Part shown: piece after piece, positions 46,469-55,023 of the stretch
Layout: each line of letters begins with the position of its first letter
Position numbering within the stretch: the stretch's first letter is position 1
From: a bacterium
GTDB lineage: Bacteria; Bacteroidota; Ignavibacteria; SZUA-365
Assembly: GCA_020444325.1 (NCBI GenBank)
Contig: JAHLLD010000001.1
Coordinates: 372,001-436,000, forward strand
Direction: 5' to 3'
DNA: 64,000 bases
The notes under the pieces: model-generated
The model's input: only the letters and a program-made list of their open reading frames with translations
Database searches by the model: none
Told to the model about the DNA's origin: nothing
Made by a program: the position numbers and the translations under genes

Positions 46469-47425
46469 ATGAAGCTTCGACATTGCATACTCCTTTTCAT
46501 GATTATCCTCCCCGTATCGATGCAGGGGCAGACACTCGGCAGCTGGGAGCATATTTCTCACCGCACCGAGTTCACCCTCTGGGATGTCGCTTTCGCCGAC
46601 AGTCTGCACGGCAGCATCGTCGGTGACTACGGCGTCATCATGCGTACGACGGATGGCGGGGAAAGCTGGACGCAGAAACTCTCATCGGATCAGCACGCGT
46701 TCCGCAATGTCCGCTACCTGAACGACAGTGTCGGTGTCGCCGCCGGCTTCCGCGGCAGTTTCCACCGCACGGAGGATCGTGGGAGCAGCTGGACGCGCAT
46801 TCCACTGCCAACGGAGTACACCTATCCCGGCATGGCTGTCGTGGGCAGCACTATCTGGCTCTCCGGAGAAAACGGAAGCATTCTGAAATCCACGGATATG
46901 GGATCGACATGGTCTGCACTGGAAAGCGGCACCGATGTGATGCTCAGCAGTATTTCCTTCGCCGATGCGAAACACGGCTGGTGCGCATCCCCGCAGCGGG
47001 TGCTTCTGCACAGCAGCGATGGTGGTACCACATGGGAGAAACAGAAGCTCGATTCCTTTCTCCCGGTCACGACATTGTTCGCGCGCAGCGCGAGTGAATG
47101 CTGGCTCGCCGGGTATCACGGACTGCTGATGCGTACGTCAAACGGTGGCTCGTCCTGGCAAAAACTCAACGCCTACGAAACTGATTACATCCGTCTCGCC
47201 TTCGACAACCGCGGCGCAGGCTGGGCGGTCGGCAAGCGTGGTGCCATCGTGCGCGCGGAGAAGAACAACACCTCGTGGCGGCTGCACGACCTGACATCGG
47301 CGAAGTCCCTGCATGGCATCACCTTCCTGCCAAACAATCAGGCCATCGCCGTCGGGGAATTCGGCGCGGTGCTCAAGCTGCGCAATGTGTATCCCCCCAC
47401 CGTGCAAACACCGGATCATCAATAG
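46469..47425 (+). CDS. Secreted Ycf48-like beta-propeller
   Basis: The product has 318 residues. MKLRHCILLFMIILPVSMQGQ is a signal peptide. Repeats such as GVIMRTTDGGESWTQKL, GSFHRTEDRGSSWTRI, GSILKSTDMGSTWSAL and VLLHSSDGGTTWEKQ give a ~6-7-bladed propeller. Ycf48 proteins in phototrophs assist photosystem II assembly; in FCB bacteria their role is unknown. There is no type IX sorting domain, unlike the large protein at 19714-22749. Confidence 0.82.
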   Translation: MKLRHCILLFMIILPVSMQGQTLGSWEHISHRTEFTLWDVAFADSLHGSIVGDYGVIMRTTDGGESWTQKLSSDQHAFRNVRYLNDSVGVAAGFRGSFHRTEDRGSSWTRIPLPTEYTYPGMAVVGSTIWLSGENGSILKSTDMGSTWSALESGTDVMLSSISFADAKHGWCASPQRVLLHSSDGGTTWEKQKLDSFLPVTTLFARSASECWLAGYHGLLMRTSNGGSSWQKLNAYETDYIRLAFDNRGAGWAVGKRGAIVRAEKNNTSWRLHDLTSAKSLHGITFLPNNQAIAVGEFGAVLKLRNVYPPTVQTPDHQ

Positions 47426-47481
47426 TCACAACCTCTCATAATTCTTCACCACGGAACGGCAAACAGCATACGGGAGCACGT

Positions 47482-48615
47482 ATGAAGGTTACAGTACTCG
47501 GCGGCGGCATGGTGGGTTCAGCCATTGCCCGCGATCTGGCACGGGAGGACGCTTGGGAAGTGTGCGTTGCCGACCGCAACGAACACGCACTCGCTGCGCT
47601 GTCTGCGTTTCCGGTCACGACACGCACGGCGGACCTGGCAGATGCCGGGGCTCTTACCGCTGCCATCAGCGACGCCGACCTGGTCATCGGGGCCGTCCCC
47701 GGTTTCATGGGATATGAAACCCTGCGCCGTGTGATCGATGCGGGGAAAAATGTCGTCGATATTTCTTTTTTCCCGGAGGATCCCTTCACGCTTGATGAAC
47801 TGGCGAAAGAGCGCGGTGTGACGGCGGTGATGGATTGTGGTCTGGCACCCGGACTCGGCAACATCCTCATGGGCCGGCTGAATGCGGATATGGACAGTAT
47901 CGAGAGTTTTCTCTGTTATGTCGGGGGACTCCCTGTCGTGCGCCGCAAGCCCTACGAATACGGCGCCGTGTTTTCTCCCATCGACGTGATTGAAGAGTAC
48001 ACGCGTCCCGCCCGCTACATCGAACACGGACATGAGGTCGTGCGTCCCGCGCTCAGCGATATCGAACAGCTGCATTTCGACGGTGTGGGGACGCTCGAGG
48101 CATTCAATACTGACGGACTCCGTACCCTCGCGGTAACAATGCAGGCACCGAGCATGAAGGAAAAAACCATGCGCTACCCGGGGCACGCAGCCCTGATGCA
48201 GGTACTTCGCGATACCGGGTTTTTCCGCAAAGAGGCAATTGATGTGGATGGAGTCGCGGTCGCTCCGCTGGATGTCACCGCGCGCCTGCTCTTCCCCGCA
48301 TGGCAGATGGAAGAGGGAGAGGAAGATCTCTCGGTCATGCGTGTAACCATCGTGGGTGAGAAAGACGGGATGCGGGAAAGTCACACCTTCGATATGCTCG
48401 ACCGCTACGACCGTGAGAGCGGAACGACGTCAATGGCACGCACCACCGGCTACACTTGTGCAGTTGCCGCCCGCCTTGTCGCCAACGGCAGCTATCGTCA
48501 CACCGGCATCTCACCTCCCGAGTACCTGGGCGCTGAGCTGGACGTATTCAATGCCCTGCTTGAGGGACTCGAACAGCGGAACGTACGCTTCGCACACAGC
48601 ATGAAGGCGGGGTAG
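47482..48615 (+). CDS. Saccharopine dehydrogenase-like oxidoreductase
   Basis: The product has 377 residues. KVTVLGGGMVGSAIARDLA is an NAD(P)-binding Rossmann start; GLAPGLGNILMGRL and the C-terminal PPEYLGAELDVFNALLEGLEQRNVRF match the saccharopine dehydrogenase C-terminal fold. It could reduce or oxidise a lysine-derived or carboxynorspermidine-like substrate. The start at 47482 was chosen for the Rossmann motif; a longer frame overlaps the previous gene. Confidence 0.85.
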   Translation: MKVTVLGGGMVGSAIARDLAREDAWEVCVADRNEHALAALSAFPVTTRTADLADAGALTAAISDADLVIGAVPGFMGYETLRRVIDAGKNVVDISFFPEDPFTLDELAKERGVTAVMDCGLAPGLGNILMGRLNADMDSIESFLCYVGGLPVVRRKPYEYGAVFSPIDVIEEYTRPARYIEHGHEVVRPALSDIEQLHFDGVGTLEAFNTDGLRTLAVTMQAPSMKEKTMRYPGHAALMQVLRDTGFFRKEAIDVDGVAVAPLDVTARLLFPAWQMEEGEEDLSVMRVTIVGEKDGMRESHTFDMLDRYDRESGTTSMARTTGYTCAVAARLVANGSYRHTGISPPEYLGAELDVFNALLEGLEQRNVRFAHSMKAG

Positions 48616-48639
48616 GTTCCGCGTCAGCCTGAAGCAGGG

Positions 48640-49209
48640 TTACGGGTAGAAGCGGATGCCGAGAGCGGGCTGGATGTCGAAGCCGAAGCCCGGGGTGATA
48701 CCCAGGATGGGGTCAATTTCGATGAAGATGTCGAGGGGCGTATTGCGCGGGATGATGTTCAGGCCGAACACCCCTTTCGCCGCGATGGCAACCTTGGAAT
48801 CGTCGCCGTAATACCAGCGTTCCTTGTCCTTCCCCTTTTTCACCCAGACGACAAATCCATTGTCCTTGTCTCCGAAACCCATCACACCGCCAACGCCTGC
48901 GTAGATCTTGAAAATGCGGGAATTGAAAGCATCGTTGAAATGCCACAGATAATCGGCATGAACATGGGGATTCCCCATCGCGGACGATCCCAGGGCAAGG
49001 TCCCATGAATTCTCACTGCTCAGCCAGAATCGCGCCGAGACTGCCGTGGGCTCACCAACGGAAAAACCAATACCGAAAGAGCGTCCCTTGGGTCCCTGGG
49101 CGTGAGCAGTAAACGCGGGAAAAACGATGAGTAAAAGCGTGCATGCAAGAAGGGCCGATTGTACGAATGTGCGCACGCGGCCTATTGCCGAATTCTGTTT
49201 GGAAAGCAT
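48640..49209 (-). CDS. Small secreted outer-membrane-like protein
   Basis: The product has 189 residues. RTFVQSALLACTLLLIVFPAFTAHAQ is a signal peptide. The rest is glycine- and aromatic-rich (SFGIGFSVGEPTAVSARFWLSSENSWDLALG; IFKIYAGVGGVMGFGDKDNGFVVW) and ends in a barrel-like strand (LGIRFYP). It looks like a small OM beta-barrel. AAGGGGA precedes the start. Function unknown. Confidence 0.7.
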   Translation of the reverse strand: MLSKQNSAIGRVRTFVQSALLACTLLLIVFPAFTAHAQGPKGRSFGIGFSVGEPTAVSARFWLSSENSWDLALGSSAMGNPHVHADYLWHFNDAFNSRIFKIYAGVGGVMGFGDKDNGFVVWVKKGKDKERWYYGDDSKVAIAAKGVFGLNIIPRNTPLDIFIEIDPILGITPGFGFDIQPALGIRFYP

Positions 49210-49299
49210 AAGTATCCCCTTCTTGTTGTTATCAGGCGTTTTCAATACAACGAGGGAATACAGCATTCCCGTTCCGTTCATGCTGTCGGTGACCTGGAA

Positions 49300-50718
49300 T
49301 CAGTTTCCCGCCAACGATTCGATGTGTTCGCGCAGCAGGGCATGTGCACCACCGAATTTCCCGTTGCTGCAGAGAGCGACGACATCCCCTTCGGCAAGAA
49401 TTGATTTCACGTACTCCACCATTTCAATGGGATCGGGAATGGCGCGTGCGGTGCGTCCTTCGCGCTTAAGTTCCTCGGCGATGCGTGGTGGAGAAAGTCG
49501 TTCTTCTTCGCTGTACCGTTCCGGCCGGTCGATGGCGCCGATGACGGAGACGTCGGCGAGACCGAGGGCCTCGGTGATTTCCTTCTGGTAGATACTGCGT
49601 GTCGTGGTATTCGATCGCGGTTCGAAGCATGCGATGAGTCTGCGATGCGGGAAGCGCTCGCGCAGCGCCGTGAGCGTCAGGCGCAGAGCGGTGGGATGAT
49701 GCGCGAAGTCGTCGATCAGCGTGATGCCGTTCGCTTCCGCGATAATCTCCATGCGGCGTTTGATGGAGCGAAAACTGTCGAAAGCCCGCTGGATGACATC
49801 GTCGGATATCCCGAGACGTTCCGCGATCGCCACGACGGCCATCGCATTGCGTACGTTGAACTCCCCGGTGAGTCCGATCCGAAAACTGTGCAGCGTCCCG
49901 CGCCGCATATCCGTCATCCGGAAGGTCGTTTTTCCATCCTCGTATGCCATATCCGTGCATCGCAGTTCGCACTCCGATCCCATACCGAAGCGCAGCACGC
50001 TGCAGTGCGCCTGCTGCGCGACTTCGACCGCATGCGCATCGTCGCCGTTGACGATGAGCAGTCCATTCCCCGGAATAAGATTGACGAACTGCCGGAAGGA
50101 TCGCTTGATATGTTCGAGGGAGTCGAAGATATCGGCATGATCGAATTCGACATTATTGATGACGGCGATTTCCGGGCGGTAATGCACGAACTTGGATCGT
50201 TTGTCGAAAAAGGCCGTGTCGTATTCATCCCCCTCGGTGACGAACACACCGTCCATCAGCGCCGTGCGGCAGCCACGGCCAAAATTCTCGGGGATGCCAC
50301 CGATAAGGAAGCCCGGACTGTGTCCCGCCACCTCCAGCACCCATGTTGCCAGCGAACTGGTGGTGGACTTCCCATGCGTCCCGGCGATCACCACGCTGGT
50401 TTTTCCCTCGATCATCTCATCGCCAACGAGTCCGGCCAGCGACGTGTATCGCAGTCTGCGGTTGAGCACCGCCTCCACTTCCACATTCCCGCGGCTCATC
50501 GCATTTCCAATCACCACCACCGTCCCATTCGGCAGGGCGGAAATATGCGTTTCCGCGAAACTGTCATGATACGGAATGCGCTGCGCAGCGAGGAAATCGC
50601 TCATGGGCGGATAGACACCATTGTCCGATCCGGCAACACTGTGTCCCTGCTCCCTCAGCGCCGCGGCGACACCCGCCATGGCCGACCCTGCGATACCGAT
50701 AAAGTAGAATTGCTTCAT
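49300..50718 (-). CDS. mpl: Mpl: UDP-MurNAc:L-Ala-gamma-D-Glu-meso-DAP ligase
   Basis: The product has 472 residues of the Mur ligase family. FIGIAGSAMAGVAAAL, VIAGTHGKSTTSSLATWVLE (P-loop), GFLIGGIPENFGRG and LIACFEPRSNTTTRSIYQ are the features that separate Mpl from MurC. It reattaches recycled murein tripeptide to UDP-MurNAc. The start at 50718 gives the N-terminal MKQFYFIGIAG. Its neighbour to the right is divergent. Confidence 0.9.
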   Translation of the reverse strand: MKQFYFIGIAGSAMAGVAAALREQGHSVAGSDNGVYPPMSDFLAAQRIPYHDSFAETHISALPNGTVVVIGNAMSRGNVEVEAVLNRRLRYTSLAGLVGDEMIEGKTSVVIAGTHGKSTTSSLATWVLEVAGHSPGFLIGGIPENFGRGCRTALMDGVFVTEGDEYDTAFFDKRSKFVHYRPEIAVINNVEFDHADIFDSLEHIKRSFRQFVNLIPGNGLLIVNGDDAHAVEVAQQAHCSVLRFGMGSECELRCTDMAYEDGKTTFRMTDMRRGTLHSFRIGLTGEFNVRNAMAVVAIAERLGISDDVIQRAFDSFRSIKRRMEIIAEANGITLIDDFAHHPTALRLTLTALRERFPHRRLIACFEPRSNTTTRSIYQKEITEALGLADVSVIGAIDRPERYSEEERLSPPRIAEELKREGRTARAIPDPIEMVEYVKSILAEGDVVALCSNGKFGGAHALLREHIESLAGN

Positions 50719-50879
50719 GGGAGATAAATGTAGCTATCCGGCGTGAATTTCCATATAGCTGAAGCGTTGGAGATTTCATCGCCACAGCGGATATTTGCGC
50801 AGCGTCACCCTGCAGGGAAGCATCTGCTCCCACCGCATGGGGACTTCTCCCACTCCCACTCGTACCGGATGCCACGACA

Positions 50880-51494
50880 ATGGATGCCGATTTCACCCCC
50901 GTTATCGACGGGCTTGCAGCAGACGGATGGACCGTCGCGCACGGCCTGTTGCCTGAGTCCGTCCTGCTCGCTCTCATGGAGGAAGCCCGGCAGCTGCACG
51001 ACAGTGACCGCTTCCGCGAAGCCCGCATCGGAACCGGAGGATCGGAAGTGCAGCGCGAAGACATCCGAAGTGACAGCATACTGTGGCTCGACGCCGCCAG
51101 CGCTCCCGCCGGAAGACGCTCCTATCACCGCATGATCGAGCAGCTCCGCCTGGCACTCAACAGCACACTGTTCCTCGGTCTGATCGATTTTGAATGCCAC
51201 TACGCCGTCTACGAAGAGGGCGCGCATTACGATGTGCATGTCGACCGCTTCCGTGCTTCCGACGCGCGCATGATATCCGTCGTGCTGTACCTCAACGAGG
51301 GATGGTCTACCGCCGATGGTGGCCAGTTGCGCCTGCATTTCATGGATAAGATGCACGATATTCTACCCGAGCTTGGCACCTTCGTCATATTCCGCAGCGA
51401 CACCGTGCCTCACGAGGTGCTCCCATCCACACGAGCGCGTTACAGTCTCACGGGCTGGTACCGCCGCCGCTCCTTCACCGACATTTTCCCGTGA
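50880..51494 (+). CDS. 2-oxoglutarate/Fe(II)-dependent oxygenase
   Basis: The product has 204 residues of the prolyl-4-hydroxylase-like fold. HYDVHVDRF supplies the HxD Fe ligands and VPHEVLPSTRARYSLTGWYRRR holds the distal His and the 2OG-binding Arg. Substrate unknown. It is the last backbone gene before the tRNA-Ser repeat region. Confidence 0.85.
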   Translation: MDADFTPVIDGLAADGWTVAHGLLPESVLLALMEEARQLHDSDRFREARIGTGGSEVQREDIRSDSILWLDAASAPAGRRSYHRMIEQLRLALNSTLFLGLIDFECHYAVYEEGAHYDVHVDRFRASDARMISVVLYLNEGWSTADGGQLRLHFMDKMHDILPELGTFVIFRSDTVPHEVLPSTRARYSLTGWYRRRSFTDIFP

Positions 51495-51577
51495 GTTTTT
51501 GCGGATTGCAAAAAATGCGTAGATTTGTAATCTGTGGCACGTGAGATGAAACTTCTCCAGGTCACATCGAGTGGAGG

Positions 51578-51733
51578 AACATAGAATTTCACCTGGAGAG
51601 GTGTCCTCCTTCATCCCGCTTCGCGGGATTTCGGCGGACGCAGCAGGAGTGGAGAAACATAGATTTTCACCTGGAGAGGTGTCCTCCTTCATCCCGCTTC
51701 GCGGGATTTCGGCGGACGCAGCAGGAGTGAGGG
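51578..51733. repeat. Two 78-bp tandem units made of tRNA-Ser 5' end plus hairpin insert
   Basis: Units begin at 51578 and 51656 (AACATAGA...). Each comprises ~20 bp like the tRNA 5' flank, the first 9 bp of the tRNA (GGAGAGGTG), a 40-bp insert (51604-51643; 51682-51721), and the next bases of the tRNA (CAGGAGTG). The insert is a hairpin: ATCCCGC/GCGGGAT with a TTC loop, flanked by TTC on both sides and by TCCTCC/GGCGGA. The third copy of the flank leads into the intact tRNA. Confidence 0.85.
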
Positions 51734-51750
51734 AACATAGATTATCACCT

Positions 51751-51838
<88 letters not shown>

Positions 51839-51850
51839 AAGCAACGCAAC

Positions 51851-51883
51851 CAGGTCAGGTGTAGTCACGCCTGGCCTGTTTTT
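51851..51883 (+). terminator. Terminator after tRNA-Ser
   Basis: CAGGTCAGG and CCTGGCCTG form a 9-bp stem with one G-U pair and a 10-nt loop, followed by TTTTT. It starts 14 bp after the tRNA 3' end. Confidence 0.85.
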
Positions 51884-51934
51884 ATTGGGTCAAATGAACA
51901 CGCGGTACCACGTAGTGTGCCCACATGGCACCAG

Positions 51935-52013
51935 TTTGGGACACTTTTGGGACATTCTATCCGGTACTGTATTTTCTAGAAGTCTTTGCCTATACTGACT
52001 GACCGGGAGTCAG
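51935..52013 (+). promoter_or_regulatory. Candidate promoter/operator for the ATPase-PIN-ligase operon
   Basis: TATACT (51991-51996) is a good -10 box. It overlaps an inverted repeat, CTGACT-N7-AGTCAG (51995-52013), which would cover the transcript start. Upstream, TTTGGGACA occurs twice exactly 11 bp apart (51935, 51946). No good -35 is seen. The operator role is inferred from position. Confidence 0.4.
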
Positions 52014-52077
52014 CTTTCAGAGGAAGCGATTCCTGGATGACATGAAGGGCTTGACGTCAATGACAGCTGAGGAAAGT

Positions 52078-53478
52078 ATGCTGAAACAACTACGAATACG
52101 AAACTTCAAAGGCTGGAAGGACACTGGTACCATTCGCATGGCTCCCATTTCTCTGTTCTTTGGTGCCAACAGCTCGGGAAAATCCAGCATCGGGCAATTC
52201 CTGATGATGCTGAAGCAGACAGTGGAGTCACCAGACAGAAAGGCGGTTTTTTATCCTGGGGGCAAAAACTCGGTAGTTCAACTTGGCTCCTATCAGGAAA
52301 TGGTCTTTCATCGTGACCCGAAAAACAAGATCACCTTCGGCTACCGGTGGTCTTTGCCGGAAACACTGAAGTTCAAGGACCCTTTGTCCGACCAGGTGTT
52401 CTCCGGTAACGAATTGAGTTTCAAAGCAGGCGTTGAGCTCAGCGATGCGACAATGCACTTGGTCCAGGTTTCAAAGTTCGAGTATCGACTACTAAACAAT
52501 GGTGAACAGGCGCTTTCGATCGAGCTATCAAGGAAAACTGAGAAGCATGAATATTCCGCTTCAGCTAAACAATACTCCCTTGTCCGGAAAAAGATGCGTG
52601 CTTGGGCACTCAAGGACATTGTTCGGTTCTATGGATTCCCTGATGAGGTTGTGGCCTATTATCAAAATGCGGATTTCGTTCAGGACCTCAATCTCGCGCA
52701 AGAGAAATTATTCAACTCAATATTCTACCTTGGGCCACTCAGAACAAAAGCTGATAGGCTTTATACCTGGGGTGGCATCACCCCTGAAAGCGTTGGGTTT
52801 TCTGGCGAAAATACTGTCGCGGCCATTTTGGCTGCAAGAGATCGTAAAATCAGTTTCGGGTATCGGAGGCCTGCAAAACCTCTCGAAGAAATAATTGCCC
52901 TCAAGCTCAAGGAAATGGGACTGATCGAAGAATTCAAGGTCAACCCAATTTCCGAACAACGGCAGGAGTACGAGGTAAAGGTTCGCACAAGAGGATCAAA
53001 AGATTGGGTTGATCTTCCAGATGTTGGATTTGGCATATCTCAGGTGCTACCGGTACTGGTGCAGTGTTTTTATGCTCCGGCTGGATCGATCATCCTGATG
53101 GAACAGCCAGAGATTCACTTGCATCCGAATGCACAATCGGCGTTGGCGGATGTGATGATCGACGTCATCAACTCCCGGGAGAACGGATCAGACAGGAATA
53201 TCCAGTTGGTCATCGAAACCCACTCTGAACATTTCCTGCGCCGCCTGCAGCGCCGCATCGCTGAGGATGCAGTCTCGCAGGAAAAAGTATCGGCCTATTT
53301 CGCCAATATCAGTAGGACACCCGCAACCCTAGAGCCGTTGCAAATAGACGTCTTTGGCAACATCCAGAACTGGCCGGAGAACTTTTTCGGCGATGAAATG
53401 GGCGACATAACCGAGCAGGCCAAAGCCGCCATGAAGAAGAGGATGCAAAAAACCGAAGATCCGGAGGCGTCCGCATGA
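52078..53478 (+). CDS. AAA ATPase, OLD/RecF-like with DUF3696-type C-terminus (defence-like)
   Basis: The product has 466 residues. LRIRNFKGWKDTG opens an ABC-type AAA domain; GANSSGKSS (residues 29-37) is the Walker A, ILMEQPEIHLHP (near 340) is Walker B plus the D-loop region, and VIETHSEHFLRRLQRR (near 382) is the switch histidine. The C-terminus (LQIDVFGNIQNWPENFFG) is DUF3696-like. It lacks a TOPRIM nuclease, so nuclease activity is probably the next gene's. I preferred ATG 52078 (AGGAAAG 5 nt before); 52042 and 52060 are alternatives. Its stop overlaps the PIN gene by 4 bp. GC is lower than the backbone. Confidence 0.88.
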   Translation: MLKQLRIRNFKGWKDTGTIRMAPISLFFGANSSGKSSIGQFLMMLKQTVESPDRKAVFYPGGKNSVVQLGSYQEMVFHRDPKNKITFGYRWSLPETLKFKDPLSDQVFSGNELSFKAGVELSDATMHLVQVSKFEYRLLNNGEQALSIELSRKTEKHEYSASAKQYSLVRKKMRAWALKDIVRFYGFPDEVVAYYQNADFVQDLNLAQEKLFNSIFYLGPLRTKADRLYTWGGITPESVGFSGENTVAAILAARDRKISFGYRRPAKPLEEIIALKLKEMGLIEEFKVNPISEQRQEYEVKVRTRGSKDWVDLPDVGFGISQVLPVLVQCFYAPAGSIILMEQPEIHLHPNAQSALADVMIDVINSRENGSDRNIQLVIETHSEHFLRRLQRRIAEDAVSQEKVSAYFANISRTPATLEPLQIDVFGNIQNWPENFFGDEMGDITEQAKAAMKKRMQKTEDPEASA

Positions 53479-54005
53479 GCCTTCCAAAGAAATGCTTGGT
53501 GGATACCAATGTGCCAATAACTGCCAATCTCGCCAGCCAGCCTGACATGGGGTCAGACGTATCCGATGCCTGTGTACTGGCCTGTGTCGAGGCACTTGAG
53601 CATGTCATTAAAAAACATGGCTTGATCATCGATGCGGGAGACGAAATTTTCGATGAGTATCGACAGCAGCTTTCCATGAAGGGACAGCCTGGTATGGGCA
53701 ATGCCTTCATGAAGTGGGTGAATGATCGACGATATAACCCAGAGTATTGCGATAGAGTGACCATAACCAGAAATGGCGATTCATACCAAGAATTCCCTCG
53801 GCATGACGATCTAAACGATTTCGACAGATCAGACCGAAAGTTTATCGCTTCAGCCAACTCCCACGCAGACAAGCCGCCCATTTTGCAGGCCACAGACAGC
53901 AAATGGTGGGGATGGAAGGATGCCCTCGCTGATGTTGGGATTACCGTTCATTTTCTATGCCCGGAGTATGTCGAGGCCAAATATTCTAAGAAGATGGGTA
54001 CATGA
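53475..54005 (+). CDS. PIN-like-domain nuclease
   Basis: The product has 176 residues. KCLVDTNVPITAN is a PIN-type N-terminus with the first catalytic Asp. IIDAGDEIFDEYRQQ holds a conserved acid, DFDRSDRKFIASA the central DxxD-like site, and PILQATDSKWW the last Asp before the C-terminal strand, so the acidic tetrad looks intact. PIN proteins are Mg/Mn-dependent RNases. Both ends are coupled by ATGA overlaps, to the ATPase upstream and the RNA ligase downstream. There is no antitoxin gene, so it is not a VapBC pair. Confidence 0.75.
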   Translation: MSLPKKCLVDTNVPITANLASQPDMGSDVSDACVLACVEALEHVIKKHGLIIDAGDEIFDEYRQQLSMKGQPGMGNAFMKWVNDRRYNPEYCDRVTITRNGDSYQEFPRHDDLNDFDRSDRKFIASANSHADKPPILQATDSKWWGWKDALADVGITVHFLCPEYVEAKYSKKMGT

Positions 54006-54700
54006 AGGAGAGCTTTTTCAAATTTCCTACAACCCCTCATCTGGCGACCTTGCCAGGGGTTGATATCAGGGGTGATAAGGTTTTTACAGAATCAGAACGT
54101 GAAGAATTCCTGACGCATGAGGTGACTGTAGAAGAAAAAGTAGACGGGGCGAACTTGGGGCTATCGTTTGATTCAGATGGGAATTTTCGCGCCCAGAACA
54201 GGGGGGCTTATTTGCATTTACCCAGCTCGGGGCAGTGGGAAAAACTCGACGATTGGTTGAGGCTCAACACCGAAACGCTTTTCGATCATCTTACTGACCG
54301 ATACATCCTGTTTGGTGAGTGGTGTTATGCACAGCATTCAATTTTCTATGGCAGCCTACCTGACTGGTTTCTTGCCTTCGATATTTACGACCGAGAGAAA
54401 CATCTCTTCCTGGCCACGGCACGCCGGGATCAACTATTCGCCGATATGCATATCACTAAAGTTCCATATATTGCACGTGGGAAATTTACTTATCCTGAGG
54501 TTCGAGAACTCTTATCACAATCGAAGTTGACAAATCTACCAGCTGAGGGGATTTATTTACGAGCTGGACACGGTGAATGGCTTGAACGACGTGCCAAACT
54601 AGTGCGTCCCGAATTTATCCAGGCTGTAGAGCAACATTGGTTTCGTTCCGCCATCAGACCAAACTGCCTAAATATCCGATCGAATTTCTTAAACAGTTGA
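54002..54700 (+). CDS. ATP-dependent RNA ligase (Rnl-type)
   Basis: The product has 232 residues. VEEKVDGANLGLSF is the nucleotidyl-transferase motif I with the AMP-accepting Lys. LFGEWCYAQHSI is motif III, WFLAFDIYDR IIIa, AEGIYLRAG IV, and RRAKLVRPEF motif V. The order and spacing match Rnl2-like RNA ligases rather than DNA ligases, and the ligase is compact with little C-terminal domain. It seals 5'-phosphate/3'-OH RNA ends. Its start overlaps the PIN gene stop. Confidence 0.85.
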   Translation: MKESFFKFPTTPHLATLPGVDIRGDKVFTESEREEFLTHEVTVEEKVDGANLGLSFDSDGNFRAQNRGAYLHLPSSGQWEKLDDWLRLNTETLFDHLTDRYILFGEWCYAQHSIFYGSLPDWFLAFDIYDREKHLFLATARRDQLFADMHITKVPYIARGKFTYPEVRELLSQSKLTNLPAEGIYLRAGHGEWLERRAKLVRPEFIQAVEQHWFRSAIRPNCLNIRSNFLNS

Positions 54701-55023
54701 TTGTATCTTTCTTAAGCATGCCGACACACTAACATGGTGAAGCAACAAACTTGGTGGCGAACTCGCGACAGGTCAATAACAACAGGACTGAGCGTGGAGG
54801 AATAGCACCCTCAGTTTTATGGAATAGTCCCAAGGGATCTAAAAAACAGTTTACCAAGATCTTCATCACGTGACCTGCGTCTGATCAATTTCGATCAGTC
54901 ACTTTCTATCAGAAGTTGTTGCGCATATAGGTGGGTATGCTCCAGTAATATCACGTCATGTGTAGCACGCAAAAAAGGCCCGCCCATTGCTGGACGAGCC
55001 TTTTTACTTTGAGTCTTCCTCGA
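54701..55023. other. Intergenic stretch between RNA ligase and integrase
   Basis: No gene is supported here. The region separates two convergent genes. ACTGAG/CTCAGT (about 54791-54819) with a following TTTT could weakly end the defence operon. CTGATC-AATTTC-GATCAG (54881-54898) is a small hairpin. The strong bidirectional terminator lies at 54971-55005. Confidence 0.6.
54971..55005. terminator. Bidirectional terminator between RNA ligase and integrase genes
   Basis: GGCCCGCCCA (54977-54986) pairs with TGGACGAGCC (54991-55000) with two G-U-type pairs, and has A6 on the left and T5 on the right. It can terminate the minus-strand integrase and any long plus-strand transcript. Confidence 0.8.

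Noticed and set aside
51578-51733. Possible CRISPR array
   Set aside because: The two 78-bp units are nearly identical over their whole length, with no distinct spacers, and match the tRNA 5' end.
53475-54005. PIN gene as half of a VapBC toxin-antitoxin pair
   Set aside because: There is no small antitoxin upstream. The overlapping neighbours are a large ATPase and an RNA ligase.
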